A stretch of DNA of 64,000 nt from G965261055 sp965261055 [NCBI: Fibrobacteria bacterium] (GCA_965261055.1 OZ253440.1:186001-250000), one strand, 5' to 3'; counted from the stretch's first letter, positions 1 to 13,313 are shown. The notes: generated from the letters alone by a model not told the origin. Numbers and translations are program-made.

Positions 1-569
1 TTTTGTAAGTATTCTCTAACTTCAATTTGATCGGTATAGTTTTGAATATGAGCTTCCAATGCGTCGTGTTTAGTTGGTTGATAAAAGCAATGATCAACAA
101 TGATATTAGGTAAGTAGGTGAGTAGTTGTTGACAAGCATACTCAGAATGAATAACACGCCCCCAAGCTGGAAAATTAAAATAAAATTGAGCAATAATAGA
201 CCCTTCAATAAATTGAATATTATTTCGTTTCAATATTTGAGCTTTGGGTTCTGCAATAGTAAAGTTACCACCTTTGATTTTTTCTTGTTTTATTTCTGAA
301 GGCATTGTTTTAAAATCTTGATGCAGTCCTCGGATTATAAAATCGGATAAAGCAATGCGTTTTTCTATATCAGTAAGCCATTCGTTTGGAAAGAAGCTTT
401 CTTCAAATGGAATTTTAATAGTAATACGAGAGGGTGGAGCAAAAGGGTCGGATTGAACATGCTCAATTTGTAAATCAAAATTGACAAAAGAATATGTTCC
501 TCTTAAGCTACGATAAACACCATATTGTTTTTTATGAATGCGTTCTAATTTTTCTTTAAGTTTTTTCAA
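1..569 (-). CDS. ABC-class ATPase (COG3044 family), N-terminal part, cut by window edge
   Basis: My own translation of the minus strand from a TTG at 569 stays open to the window edge (about 189 codons). It contains YRSLRGTYSF, then IEHVQSDPFAPPSR, the pattern I recognise from the N-terminal domain of predicted ABC-class ATPases (Pfam ABC_ATPase, COG3044). The P-loop ATPase part would lie beyond base 1, so it cannot be checked. A stop (TAG at 587-585) lies six codons upstream and no ATG lies between, so TTG 569 (or the ATT before it) is the likely start. It is divergent from the YqaA gene. Its cellular role is not established. Confidence 0.7.
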   Translation of the reverse strand, partial: MKKLKEKLERIHKKQYGVYRSLRGTYSFVNFDLQIEHVQSDPFAPPSRITIKIPFEESFFPNEWLTDIEKRIALSDFIIRGLHQDFKTMPSEIKQEKIKGGNFTIAEPKAQILKRNNIQFIEGSIIAQFYFNFPAWGRVIHSEYACQQLLTYLPNIIVDHCFYQPTKHDALEAHIQNYTDQIEVREYLQ

Positions 570-698
570 AATAAGTTTAGTATACTAGATAAAGTTAAAA
601 TTTATAAAAAAAAAGACAATAATTTAAATAGGTTTTAGGTAAAAATAAAATCAGTTTATTTGTGTTATTAACTGTATAAAAGCTATACTTCATGTAGA

Positions 699-1343
699 AT
701 GATTGAAAAAATTCCTTTTTTAAATCGTATTAATATTTGTATTAATTATAGTTGGGCATTAATTGAAAGGCTTGCTGAAAAAGGTTTCTCAAAAATAATT
801 TTATTTTTTTTAGCTATGATAGAGGCTGTTTTTTTTCCACTTCCACCTGATATCTTACTTATTTCTTTAGGAATTTCTAATCGTTCTAAAATATGGTATT
901 TTTTTGTGTATTGTACTTTAGGTTCTGTTGTTGGGGCTACTATCTCTTATGGAATAGGTGCTTTACTATGGGGAACGGCTATAGAGCCTAGTGCTATTGC
1001 ATCTTTCTTTTTTAAAAATATCCCAGGATTCTCTAAACAAAACTATAATTATATAGGATCACTTTTACATGAATACAATTTTTGGGTAATTTTTGTGGTT
1101 GGTTTTACGCCGTTACCGTTTAAAGTGATCACTATTGTCGCGGGAGCATTCCATTTGGATTTTTTATTTTTTATTCTAGCTACTTTAGTTGGTCGGGGTG
1201 GACGGTTCTTTATTATTTCTTTAGCTTTAAGATTGTGGGGAGAGCAGGCTCGCAAAATAATTAGGAAAAACTTCAATTGGGTTTCTCTTATTTTTATTTC
1301 TATTCTATTTTTTGTTTTATTTATTTTAAAAATGTTATTTTGA
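699..1343 (+). CDS. YqaA-type VTT/DedA-family inner-membrane protein
   Basis: A 214-residue multi-pass membrane protein. EAVFFPLPPD (residues 42-51), CTLGSVVGATISYGIG (72-87), FTPLPFK (136-142) and RGGRF (166-170) match the COG1238/YqaA branch of the VTT (SNARE-associated/DedA) superfamily. Such proteins are thought to act in lipid or small-molecule handling at the inner membrane, but the substrate of this branch is unknown. A hydrophobic helix ends the chain (195-214). The lipoprotein gene follows 20 bp downstream, so the two may be co-transcribed. No clear Shine-Dalgarno precedes the ATG. Confidence 0.85.
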   Translation: MIEKIPFLNRINICINYSWALIERLAEKGFSKIILFFLAMIEAVFFPLPPDILLISLGISNRSKIWYFFVYCTLGSVVGATISYGIGALLWGTAIEPSAIASFFFKNIPGFSKQNYNYIGSLLHEYNFWVIFVVGFTPLPFKVITIVAGAFHLDFLFFILATLVGRGGRFFIISLALRLWGEQARKIIRKNFNWVSLIFISILFFVLFILKMLF

Positions 1344-1363
1344 GGATGTTAAGAAAGGATTGT

Positions 1364-2608
1364 ATGAAAAAAAGTAGTATATTGTTTTTTCTTGTAAGTT
1401 GTCTTTTACTTTCTTGCTTAAAATCACCTACACAGAATATATATTTTAGCGAATCTACAACAGTTTCAGCCCAGTTTTTTTTAAGAACTTACAATCTTGC
1501 TTTTTTACAGAAGAAACTTTCTTCGAGTTTAAATTTGGATTCTGTTTCAATTACTTTTAATCATACTTCTTTAGACACTGTGAAATATCGTTTGATCTAC
1601 CAAGAAGTTATTACAATTCCTTCTATTTCTTTATCTGATAATTGGTCTGTTGTTGTTGAAATTTTTAATAATAATGGAGAAATTCTTTATAAAGGAAATA
1701 AGTTTTCTATTAATATAAAAGGTCAGGAAAATTTTTTTGCTATAGATTGTTACCCTCAAGTTTCTAAGCTTAAGTTTAGTTTTATTTTAGATTCTTCTAT
1801 TAATCACGGAAATATGTTACTAATACAAAATCAAGACACTTTAAATTTAAATTTAAAAATAGAAGGTTCTTTAGGCGTTTTAAAAGCGGATAAAATCTCT
1901 CCAGGTAGATGGATTACAAAAGTTTTTTTATACAATAGGGATTCAAACTTGACGATTACGGCGGATACTTTTTTTGTAATTGAAGTCGGAAGATCTCAAA
2001 ACATTTCTATTGTTTTAAAACCAAAAAAATCAGATATAAGAGCTAAGTTAGTATTCAAAGAAATTCCAGTGTTAGAGATTACGGCCCAATATACTACTTC
2101 TCAAAAACGAGAACCTTTAGCAAAAGACTTAATTGTGAGTGAATTTTTTCCTGATCCAGAGAAAGGGGAGAAATTTGAGTGGATGGAAATTGTAAATACG
2201 ACAATAGATACCTTAAATACAGCTTCCTGCCAGATTTCGAAAAGCAGAACTTCTGGAGCAAGCTCTACTTTGTTTAATTTTGATAGTACATCTTTTTGGC
2301 TTCCAGGTCAAGCACTTGTTTTAGGACAAGATTCTGTTTTGTTTCGAGATATAACATACCCTTTTCGTTTGACAAATACCAAACAATCTATCTTAATATT
2401 ATGTTCAGGAGTTTTAATAGACTCATTGAGTTATACCAGCCAAAACCTAATGAGTGATTCAATTTTTGTCCAGTCCAATTTTATTGCGAGTAAAAGTCAC
2501 TTTTTTTATAAAAATAATAATATGGGGAGCAATTGGTGTACAAGTCAAAATAGTATGACTAATGTTTTAATAACGCCTAAAAATGTACTTTCAGGTTGTA
2601 TAAAATGA
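1364..2608 (+). CDS. Lipoprotein with C-terminal lamin-tail (LTD) domain
   Basis: The reading frame is open from 1277, but the ATG at 1364 is preferred. It has an AAAGGA site 5 bp upstream and opens a lipoprotein signal MKKSSILFFLVSCLLLSC with a lipobox at the Cys. Mature length is about 397 residues. The middle is beta-rich and unrecognised. From about residue 255, LIVSEFFPDPEKGEKFEWME begins a lamin-tail-like fold (S-E-hhh-P, then EW-E-I-N), seen in secreted and surface proteins of many Gram-negative bacteria. It heads a run of envelope proteins (2657, 3694). Function is unknown; a surface-anchored structural or binding role is inference. Confidence 0.75.
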   Translation: MKKSSILFFLVSCLLLSCLKSPTQNIYFSESTTVSAQFFLRTYNLAFLQKKLSSSLNLDSVSITFNHTSLDTVKYRLIYQEVITIPSISLSDNWSVVVEIFNNNGEILYKGNKFSINIKGQENFFAIDCYPQVSKLKFSFILDSSINHGNMLLIQNQDTLNLNLKIEGSLGVLKADKISPGRWITKVFLYNRDSNLTITADTFFVIEVGRSQNISIVLKPKKSDIRAKLVFKEIPVLEITAQYTTSQKREPLAKDLIVSEFFPDPEKGEKFEWMEIVNTTIDTLNTASCQISKSRTSGASSTLFNFDSTSFWLPGQALVLGQDSVLFRDITYPFRLTNTKQSILILCSGVLIDSLSYTSQNLMSDSIFVQSNFIASKSHFFYKNNNMGSNWCTSQNSMTNVLITPKNVLSGCIK

Positions 2609-2656
2609 AGTATTAAGTTAAAAAATTACTAACTTTTGTGAGAAAGGTTATGGGTT

Positions 2657-3688
2657 ATGGAAAAAAGATACTTGAGTTTGTTGTTAATTGTTTTTGCTTT
2701 GTTTTTTTGTGATGGAAATGTGTTTTCTTCTTTTGAAATAAAGAATACAGAGGAAGCTTTAAGTGAAGAATTGGTTATTCAATCCAATCAGACTGATTCT
2801 GTATCTGTTAGTAAGAGATCGATTACTATAGAAAAAAAAGTAGATTTAATAGAGCCTAATTTAATAGAAAACTTAGAGGATGTTTTTGGTAGCACACATG
2901 TTGAAAATCTATTAAGTACTTGTGAAAATGCTCAACAGGTTCTTGGTGAAGGTAATGAATTGGTTGATTGCGTTGCAGAAGTGAATCGAAATTTGTTAGA
3001 CTCCGTTGGAAAAGATTCAACACTGATTGATTTTAAAAATAGTGAACAAGTTGAAGAGTATGTAGATTTATTGGAAGATCTTGCTGATATTAGTGCTAGT
3101 AATATTGTCTCTAGTTTGGATAGCTTGAATTCAATTCTAAATGATCCTGTTGTTGTTGCTCCGGTTGACACAGGCTCTCTTGTTGTAAATGCTCCATCTG
3201 AAGTAAATGTATTAGAGCGTTTTGCAAAAGTTATTATCAAAGATAGCCAAGGGAATACTACAGAGGCTGAATTATCAGAAAATGTGATTAAAATAAGTCA
3301 AACACTCAAACTATATGAACAAATCCCTAAAAGTTTATCTAGTATTGATATTCAACGGAAACGAGCAAACTTTCAGATACTTAGAAGTGTTTTGAATATA
3401 GGATTAATCATGATCGAAGATTTAAGTGTTATGAATTTTAATTTCGCAACAGATAGTTTACAAAGTTATTACAGTAATGGAAAAACACCTTTTTTTCGTA
3501 GCCCTCAGCAAGTAAATCGAAATCAGTTTATTTCAGATGATGTAGCTAGTGTAAGAAGTAATGTTGATAATCTTTCTTCTAGTGCTAAAGAGGACTTTAT
3601 AGATTTTGATAATGATATTGATTTAGACTCTAATTTAGTGCTTTCTTCAGAAGAGTTTGAGCAGTATGTTTCTAATTTAATTCAGTAA
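2657..3688 (+). CDS. Secreted protein of unknown function
   Basis: 343 residues. The N-terminus MEKRYLSLLLIVFALFFC is a signal peptide; the Cys at 18 could be a lipobox but its context (LFFCDG) is only partly typical. The mature chain is acidic, Asp/Ser/Asn/Val-rich and predicted largely helical, without a domain I recognise. AGAAAGG lies about 9 bp before the ATG. It sits between the LTD lipoprotein and the barrel protein with 48-bp and 5-bp gaps, so it is probably part of one envelope operon. Confidence 0.7.
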   Translation: MEKRYLSLLLIVFALFFCDGNVFSSFEIKNTEEALSEELVIQSNQTDSVSVSKRSITIEKKVDLIEPNLIENLEDVFGSTHVENLLSTCENAQQVLGEGNELVDCVAEVNRNLLDSVGKDSTLIDFKNSEQVEEYVDLLEDLADISASNIVSSLDSLNSILNDPVVVAPVDTGSLVVNAPSEVNVLERFAKVIIKDSQGNTTEAELSENVIKISQTLKLYEQIPKSLSSIDIQRKRANFQILRSVLNIGLIMIEDLSVMNFNFATDSLQSYYSNGKTPFFRSPQQVNRNQFISDDVASVRSNVDNLSSSAKEDFIDFDNDIDLDSNLVLSSEEFEQYVSNLIQ

Positions 3689-3693
3689 ATAAT

Positions 3694-4833
3694 ATGTCTT
3701 ATTTAAGAATCAAACAGTATTTTTTAATACTTCTCTTTTTATTTAGTGTCATAGGTGTTTTTCAAGCTTATGCTACGCCTTATCCTTTTCAGTATCAAGG
3801 AGCTAGGCAACAGGGAATGGGAGGTGCTTTTGTTGGTATCGCTGATAATTCTCAGTCCTTATATTATAATGCAGCTGGTTTAATAAATTTAAAAGAAAAT
3901 GAGTTTCAGTTTTTTCAAGGAACATTCCAAAGGGGAATAGAAACAAGGAATTCATTAGGAACACGAGAGGATATTGCAAATAATAATTTAAGTTCTCTTT
4001 CCCTAGCTATTCAAGATAATCAAGTTTTAGCCACTTTGACAGATCAAGTCGGTCTTTACAGTTATATTAATCTTTGGACTAACCAATTTTCTTATTTTGT
4101 TTCTTGGGAGTCTTTTAATTTTACTTTTGCCCCTTATTCTAGATCAAATTTTTTAATAAATATTAATAATGTTTTTGATCCACATACTAGGGTTTCTATT
4201 TTAGTTGATGTTGGTATCTATACTGGAGTGGCAGTTAAAATTGGTGCTGGACTTTCTTTGGGGGCTACTTTACGGGGTTTTGTTCGTTACGAAATAGATA
4301 GTGTTTATACTTTAGCTGAATTAGATGATTCTACCTTTCTAAAAGATTTTAAAAGTGATATTAAGGGATTAAAAAAAAACAACACATCATCTGATATTAG
4401 TTTTTTTTGGTCAGTACCATTACCTTTTGAACTTTTCCAATGGAGCCTAGGAGCTTCTTTTGAAAACTTTTATACGACAACAGATGATACCAAAACACTT
4501 AATTTGGGTACAAGTATTGAGTGGTTATTATTAGATGAATATTTAGCAGTTCGTTTAGGGTTTGATTTTAGAGATGTTCTTTATAATATTGATTCTGATC
4601 GATCATTAGGAAAGCGTTTACATACGGGACTTGAAGTTTCCCATAAACTTCTTTATTTGTATAAATTTTCAGGTAGAGTTGGGATAAGTCAAGGTTATTT
4701 ATCTTATGGACTCGGGGTTGATATAGGTGAAATATTTAATTTAGATTATGCTTTATTTACAGAAGAGATCGGAGCTTATGCTGGTCAAATAGGGAATACT
4801 CGTCAAGTATTTGAATTTAAATTTTATTATTAA
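3694..4833 (+). CDS. PorV/UPF0164-like outer-membrane beta-barrel protein
   Basis: 379 residues with a signal peptide ending near FQAYA (residues 24-28). The mature start RQQGMGGAFVGIADNS followed by YYNAAGL is the hallmark N-terminal hatch motif of the FadL/PorV/UPF0164 barrel group. The rest alternates hydrophobic and polar residues with many Tyr/Phe/Gly and ends in FEFKFYY, an aromatic C-terminus typical of outer-membrane insertion signals. The start lies 5 bp after the previous stop, suggesting translational coupling. It may be a transporter or a secretion-associated barrel; substrate unknown. Confidence 0.75.
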   Translation: MSYLRIKQYFLILLFLFSVIGVFQAYATPYPFQYQGARQQGMGGAFVGIADNSQSLYYNAAGLINLKENEFQFFQGTFQRGIETRNSLGTREDIANNNLSSLSLAIQDNQVLATLTDQVGLYSYINLWTNQFSYFVSWESFNFTFAPYSRSNFLININNVFDPHTRVSILVDVGIYTGVAVKIGAGLSLGATLRGFVRYEIDSVYTLAELDDSTFLKDFKSDIKGLKKNNTSSDISFFWSVPLPFELFQWSLGASFENFYTTTDDTKTLNLGTSIEWLLLDEYLAVRLGFDFRDVLYNIDSDRSLGKRLHTGLEVSHKLLYLYKFSGRVGISQGYLSYGLGVDIGEIFNLDYALFTEEIGAYAGQIGNTRQVFEFKFYY

Positions 4834-4849
4834 TTTTTTGAATTTGTAT

Positions 4850-5611
4850 TTAAACGGGGTTTAGAATATTTACAAATGTTGTAGAAATATTCCACTCTTG
4901 AGTTAAGAATTCTGCCAAAAGTTTGGGTCCAAATACTTCTGTTTTATGGTGTCCTGCCGCAATAAAATTAAATTGGTAATCTTTGCAAAAAATGAAAGTA
5001 TCTTCCTTCGCTTCACCTGTAATAAAAATATCAGCCTTAGTCTCTAAGGCTTGGAGAATAGAACCAGCTGCTCCTCCTGTACAAACCGCAACGGTTTGTA
5101 TTTCTTTTGTTCCAAAATGAAAATCAAAATTAATGTGACCAATGTTACTTTCAATTTGATTTTTAAACTTTTTGTAAGGTATTGGTTTATCATATGTTCC
5201 TACAAGTCCTATAAAATGTGATCCCATGGGTAGAAAGCCTTCTTTTAAAGAAAGGTTTAGAGCTTTTAGAACTCCAATATTATTTCCAATTTTAGGTTGG
5301 GAGTCCATTGGTAAGTGGTAACTATAAAGGTTGATGTCATGTTTTAGTAATAAACTTAATTTTTGTTTGAAGCCTAAAGAAATTTGTCTGGATTGGTTGT
5401 TCCAAAATCCATGTGGGTGGTGGACTACTATAAAATCGGCATTATGTATTACTGCTTTTTCAACAACTTCTAGTGAGAAACTAACAGCTGTAATACCTTT
5501 TTGAACCTTTTCTCTTCCCTCTACAATTAAGCCTAGAGGAGAGTGATCTTTGAATTCGTTTGATTTATAAAGGGTATTGAGTTTTTTTGTAAAAACAAGT
5601 TGTGAAAGCAT
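4850..5611 (-). CDS. Nif3-like dinuclear metal-center protein
   Basis: The frame opens at a TTG (5632), but the ATG at 5611 fits the family N-terminus better and gives 253 residues. FIVVHHPHGFW carries metal-binding histidines; SYHLPMDSQPKIGNNIG and the late AAGHHKTEVFG are the other conserved Nif3/YbgI (GTP cyclohydrolase 1 type 2) blocks. VCTGGAAGSILQAL precedes the second metal half-site. It lacks the long inserted domain of some homologues. The biochemical role of the family is not settled. It is convergent with the barrel gene, with 16 bp between stops. Confidence 0.85.
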   Translation of the reverse strand: MLSQLVFTKKLNTLYKSNEFKDHSPLGLIVEGREKVQKGITAVSFSLEVVEKAVIHNADFIVVHHPHGFWNNQSRQISLGFKQKLSLLLKHDINLYSYHLPMDSQPKIGNNIGVLKALNLSLKEGFLPMGSHFIGLVGTYDKPIPYKKFKNQIESNIGHINFDFHFGTKEIQTVAVCTGGAAGSILQALETKADIFITGEAKEDTFIFCKDYQFNFIAAGHHKTEVFGPKLLAEFLTQEWNISTTFVNILNPV

Positions 5612-6297
5612 AATTAAAAGATTTTTTTTCAAAAGATAGAAAATCTGAAATCATTATTTTGTTTAACTTTTATTTTATAAAAATGTAGAAGTAATAGTAT
5701 TTAACGAAATGGTATTTTTGATTTTTTCAGAAATCATAAGTTACCAGACTTAACTATTGTGATAGAGGTTTAAAATTGTTTGTTATTTATTCAGGGTTGT
5801 GTGTAAGTTCCGTTTTATTTGTTGGTAGTTTGAGGGCGTGAATTAAGGGTTTTATTATAACACTTGTTTATTTTTAAATTATTTTCTGTTTTTAGGACTT
5901 AGTATTTTATAAGCGTAATAGCACACAGTAGTAATTACAGCTATAGGAGAATAGGAGATATAATGTAACTGCTATTTCTAGAAAAAAGAATAAAAACAAA
6001 TCATAAAACCAGATATAATCAACAAAGAAGTATAAAGAAGGATCTTTTCAACAAATATTCTTTTATAGTTTTTCTTAAATTGTTCCAACACAAGCAAAAG
6101 ACTATTTTATATAAAATATCTTGTATGAGAATCCCTTTTTGTGGGTAGTGATAAAATATATCTTTAGGATAAGAATGTTAAACAGTAATTTCCCACAATA
6201 TCTCCTACTTGTAATGATTTTATGAGTTGTATTAAGTTAGCTTTATAAGTATAGTAACATTTGTAACATTTTTTTAAATCATCATCTCCAATTAATT
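5612..6297. other. AT-rich stretch with no recognisable gene
   Basis: About 690 bp. Stops are frequent in all frames and I see no RNA gene, terminator-like hairpin or protein remnant that I can name. It may hold the promoter of the Nif3 gene at its left end. The rest looks like eroded sequence bordering the decayed genes to the right. Confidence 0.5.
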
Positions 6298-6617
6298 TTA
6301 TTTAACAGTGCATTGAGCTGTATGGGTAACTCTAAAAGAGGAGCAAAAGTTGTACTCATAGTTGTAGTTAATACAAGTTTTTGTTCCTATATCAAAAAAT
6401 TCAGCATTAGAGTATCCCCAAGCCTGACATCTTTTGACGGCATCATGTTGTGCTTGATCCAATTGAAGAACTGGTTTTTGAAATAGGTTGTATTCATACG
6501 TCATTGTTATTATTCCGTCTGCTTTACTTCCACTTGTCATGTGAAGGTATTTATTTACGGTGCATCCTAAAAGAGAATAAAAGAGAATAAAAGAGAATAA
6601 AAGAGAGAATTTTTCAT
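6298..6617 (-). pseudogene. YecR-like lipoprotein, currently out of frame at a 10-bp signal-peptide repeat
   Basis: The C-terminal 80+ codons read QAQHDAVKRCQAWGYSNAE, the core motif of the YecR-like lipoprotein family. A start at 6617 (ATG, with AAGGA 5 bp upstream) encodes MKNSLFYSLLFSFILF and then hits TAG. One frame over, the same DNA gives LLGCTVNKYLHM, a perfect lipobox that runs directly into the YecR domain. The mismatch falls in four tandem copies of a 10-bp unit. One extra unit, or two fewer, would fuse start and body in frame. It may therefore be a phase-variable gene in the OFF state or a recent pseudogene. YecR's function is unknown; in enterics it belongs to the flagellar regulon, but no flagellar genes are seen here. 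Confidence 0.7.
6568..6606 (-). repeat. 10-bp tandem repeat inside a lipoprotein signal sequence
   Basis: The plus-strand unit aagagaataa occurs three times in full, with partial copies on both sides (about 3.9 units). It lies within the signal-peptide codons of the YecR-like gene. Because 10 is not a multiple of 3, each gain or loss of a unit shifts the frame. Confidence 0.9.
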
Positions 6618-6734
6618 GTGTTTCCTTGTAACTTTATTGCGAATAAATAATAGTATTTTTCAATAAACTTTTTATTTTAATAGTTCCAAAGATTCTATAA
6701 CATCAACCACAGTTTTCTGTAATCATAGCCAATG

Positions 6735-7462
6735 ATTTGACAACATCTGATCGTGGTGAATATGGAATCAATAATAGTTTATCATTAACTTGGAATGTAG
6801 AAATTATATGCTCTGTAGATACAAAACTAAATATATAATTGATACTGTAAATAAAATAATTACAGAGTCAGGACATTCTGATGAACTTTCTGGTTTTGGT
6901 GATGTTGATGTAGATTTTAAGTATGGTTTAACTTGTACTTTATATTGTTTTGTTTCTTTGGAAATAGGGGAAAATTTACCTAGGGGAGGTTTTTCAATTT
7001 TTGTCTTATGATAGTTCTTCAATTGCTAGAGATAGTATGTTTAATGGGTATGCTTACTAGGTGATTCTATATTAGAGCCACATCCACAAGTTATCAGTAT
7101 TGGTTGTAACGATTATTCTGTATATCTAAAAGTGAATTGGGGAGAGGGAGATTTAAATTATTTTATAATAGATATTTTAATGGTTTAGAATATTCAGTTT
7201 CAATTAGGGTATTGAATTTGTTTAGAGAATGTAGATGAACAGTTTTATCAACCTAACTTAGGTTTTCCTTTTTATTCGTCTTTATAGTGTATTTTCTATT
7301 TCATTTTATAATTCAAATCAAATTAAAACAATTCAAGATAAAAGCTTGTTTACAATTTAAGGATATTATTTATTTAAAAATATAGATTTCGTAGGTGTTG
7401 TATTTGGTGCAGAAACAGTTTTATTAGAAAAGAATCCTTTTTTACAGGAGTTTTGCCACTAA
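6735..7462 (+). pseudogene. Decayed outer-membrane-protein-like gene remnant
   Basis: No intact frame, but barrel-like pieces follow one another in different frames: NDLTTSDRGEYGINNSLSLT near 6760, SGFGDVDVDFKYGL near 6890, LEIGENLPRGGFSI near 6960, FNGLEYSVSIRV near 7170 and GVVFGAETVLLEKN near 7400. The GFGD-hhh-KYG pattern recalls phenol-MetA-type or related barrels, but the family is uncertain. Several stops and frameshifts separate the pieces, so this is a dead gene. The 72-73 residue open frames here are fragments or antisense shadows. Confidence 0.4.
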
Positions 7463-7518
7463 GGCTAAATTTTATTTTAAATTTTAATGAAAATATCCTA
7501 AGTACAAAGGAAAATAGT

Positions 7519-8676
7519 ATGGCTCAAATTGAAGGTTTAGTGGGTTTAAGACCTATGCGTCACAAAGTTAAATCATTAACAACGCCACCTTATGATGTTA
7601 TAAAAGTAGGAAGCCCTTTAGAAAAGGTTTTGAAAAGTAATAAAGATTCGTTATTTCATGTAATTTTAGGAAATAATCCGAAAGATGTTTTAAGGGGTTT
7701 TATAGATCGCTCTGTTTTACAAGAGGAAAAGGAATCTTGCTATTATGTATATGAACAAAATTATAAAGGTCAGTCTCGTCTAGGTTTTTTTGCTGCAATT
7801 GCAGTAGATGATTATTCTGAAAAAAATGTTATTCGTCATGAAAAAACCTTTGATGATAAAGTTAAAGGTCGTATAGCTTTGGCAGAAAAAACACAACTTA
7901 CTACTGAACCTATTTTTTTATTAACAAAATCAACAATTCAAATAAGTTTAGAAAAAGTTACAAGATCACATTCTTGTGAGTATGAATTTGTAAGTGATTT
8001 TGATGGGAATTCAGATTTAAATGGAATTAAAAATCGTATTTTTCGTATTTCGCAAGATAGTGAGGAAGGGAAAGTTTTACAATCTAAAATAGCTAAAAAT
8101 CCTTTGTATATTGCTGATGGTCATCACCGTTATCATGCTGCATTACTCAATAACCAAACACATACTTTAGCTTATATTGTTCAAGATGCTAAAATTTTAG
8201 CTTATAATCGTGTGATTCAAGGTAAAGTAAGTTTTAAAGAAATTCAAAATCAGCTAAATTTGACTCCTTGTAATCATTTTTTTACCCCTCCTAAAAATTC
8301 TTTTTGTATTTATACAAGAGAAGGTTCGTTTCTTATGCCGGCTCAGGATATTCCTATAGATGATATTGTTAGGAGTTTAGATTGTAGTTTATTAGAAGAG
8401 CAACTTTATAATCATTTAGGTATTACTCATGATTTAATTCTAGATCAAAATCATTTTGATTATTATTCGGAAGACGAGCTTCAGCAAATGCAAGAGCAAG
8501 TGGATCTTGGTGAATATGATATTGCAGTAGCGTTACATCCTGTTTCAATTGATGAGCTTATATCTGTCGCTGATGCTGGACTTGGTAATTCTAATATTGT
8601 AATGCCTGAGAAATCGACTTATTTTGCACCTAAGATTTTGTCGGGTCTTTTTTTGTATACTTATCAAAAAAAATAA
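7519..8676 (+). CDS. DUF1015 family protein
   Basis: The frame is open from 7453, but ATG 7519 with AAAGGA 7 bp upstream gives the family's usual start (MAQIEGLVGLRP, then TTPPYDVI). 385 residues. YIADGHHRYHAA (about residues 197-208) is the strongly conserved DUF1015 motif; RHEKTFDDKVKGR near 115 is the second block. The family is widespread, often annotated as an SpoOJ/ParB-like or HTH-containing protein without firm evidence, and its function is unknown. recF follows 7 bp downstream. Confidence 0.85.
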   Translation: MAQIEGLVGLRPMRHKVKSLTTPPYDVIKVGSPLEKVLKSNKDSLFHVILGNNPKDVLRGFIDRSVLQEEKESCYYVYEQNYKGQSRLGFFAAIAVDDYSEKNVIRHEKTFDDKVKGRIALAEKTQLTTEPIFLLTKSTIQISLEKVTRSHSCEYEFVSDFDGNSDLNGIKNRIFRISQDSEEGKVLQSKIAKNPLYIADGHHRYHAALLNNQTHTLAYIVQDAKILAYNRVIQGKVSFKEIQNQLNLTPCNHFFTPPKNSFCIYTREGSFLMPAQDIPIDDIVRSLDCSLLEEQLYNHLGITHDLILDQNHFDYYSEDELQQMQEQVDLGEYDIAVALHPVSIDELISVADAGLGNSNIVMPEKSTYFAPKILSGLFLYTYQKK

Positions 8677-8683
8677 TTAGAGT

Positions 8684-9753
8684 TTGTTTGTTTCTAATTT
8701 GAGTGTATTAAATTTCCGAAATTATTCTTCGGAATCGTTTGAGTTCAGTCCTCACATTAACTTGATTACAGGGTTGAATGGAGGGGGTAAAAGCAACTTG
8801 TTAGAAGGCATTTATTTCTCTAGTTTAGGGCATTCTCCCTATACATACAAAGATAAAGAATTGATTAAATGGAACCAAGATTCTTTTGTTGTTACGATAA
8901 CAGGACAAAGTGAGGGTAAAACATACACGCAATCTGCTCAATTAGATACTAAAGGTCAAAAACAAGTACGTTTAAATGGAGTCCCAGGAAAAAAATTTTC
9001 AGAATTATTAGGAAAATTTCCTTTAGTTCTTTTTTATTTAGAGGATATAGCCTTGGTGCAAGGGATCCCAGCGGTACGCCGTCATTTTATGAATGTAGTT
9101 TTATCTCAGATTGATGTAAATTATTTAAATTATTTGAGACGCTATCAAACAGCTTTAAAACAAAAAAATGTACTTTTAAAACAATTTTTACGATACTCTA
9201 CAGATGTTTTGAAGGTTTTGAATATTCAACTTGTTCAAAATGGTTTGAAATTAGTTGAGTTTCGCTTAAAAAAAATAGATGAAATTCGAAAGCATGCTCA
9301 ATATTATTATGATTTTATATCAGAAGGACAAGAACTGTTAAATATAGAATATGTATCTCGCTGGAAGAACATGAGTGAGAGTCAAATCTTGGAATATTTA
9401 GAGCAAAATCAACAAAAAGAAATAGAGTTAAAGATGAGTTTAAGTGGTCCTCATAGAGACAATTTACTATTATTATTAAATAATAAAATAGCTTCTGATT
9501 TTGCATCTCAGGGACAAAAAAGGTTGATTGCTTTAAGTTTAAAATTAGCGAGTTCTGTTTTACTTAAACAAGAATTAAATCAAACACCTGCTTTTTTACT
9601 TGATGATGTTTTTGCCGAGCTAGATGAAAATCGTCGTTTAAAATTAAGTCAAGTTATGTCTAAAAAACACCAAATTTTCTTAGCATCATCTCGTAAGGAA
9701 GATATTCCGTTTAAAGTGGATCAGATAATTATGATTGAAAATGGAGTTTGTCA

Positions 9754-9763
<10 letters not shown>
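8684..9763 (+). CDS. recF: DNA replication and repair protein RecF
   Basis: 359 residues, the normal RecF length. The Walker A loop is GLNGGGKSN (residues 30-38) and the ABC-type Walker B region is LLDDVFAELDENR (about 304-316), with a SLSGPHRDN block before it. RecF loads RecA at single-strand gaps together with RecO and RecR. The start is a TTG: no ATG or GTG lies near the conserved MFVSNLSVLNFRNY N-terminus. It overlaps dciA by 10 bp and is followed by gyrB, a common replication-repair neighbourhood; dnaA and dnaN are not adjacent here. Confidence 0.95.
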
Positions 9764-11984
<2,221 letters not shown>

Positions 11985-11990
11985 TTTTAA

Positions 11991-13298
<1,308 letters not shown>

Positions 13299-13313
13299 TT
13301 AAGGCTTTACTCT

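Noticed and set aside
6790-7022. Overlapping 72-73 codon frames on both strands
   Set aside because: The plus-strand frame is one fragment of the decayed barrel gene; the minus-strand frame is its antisense shadow.
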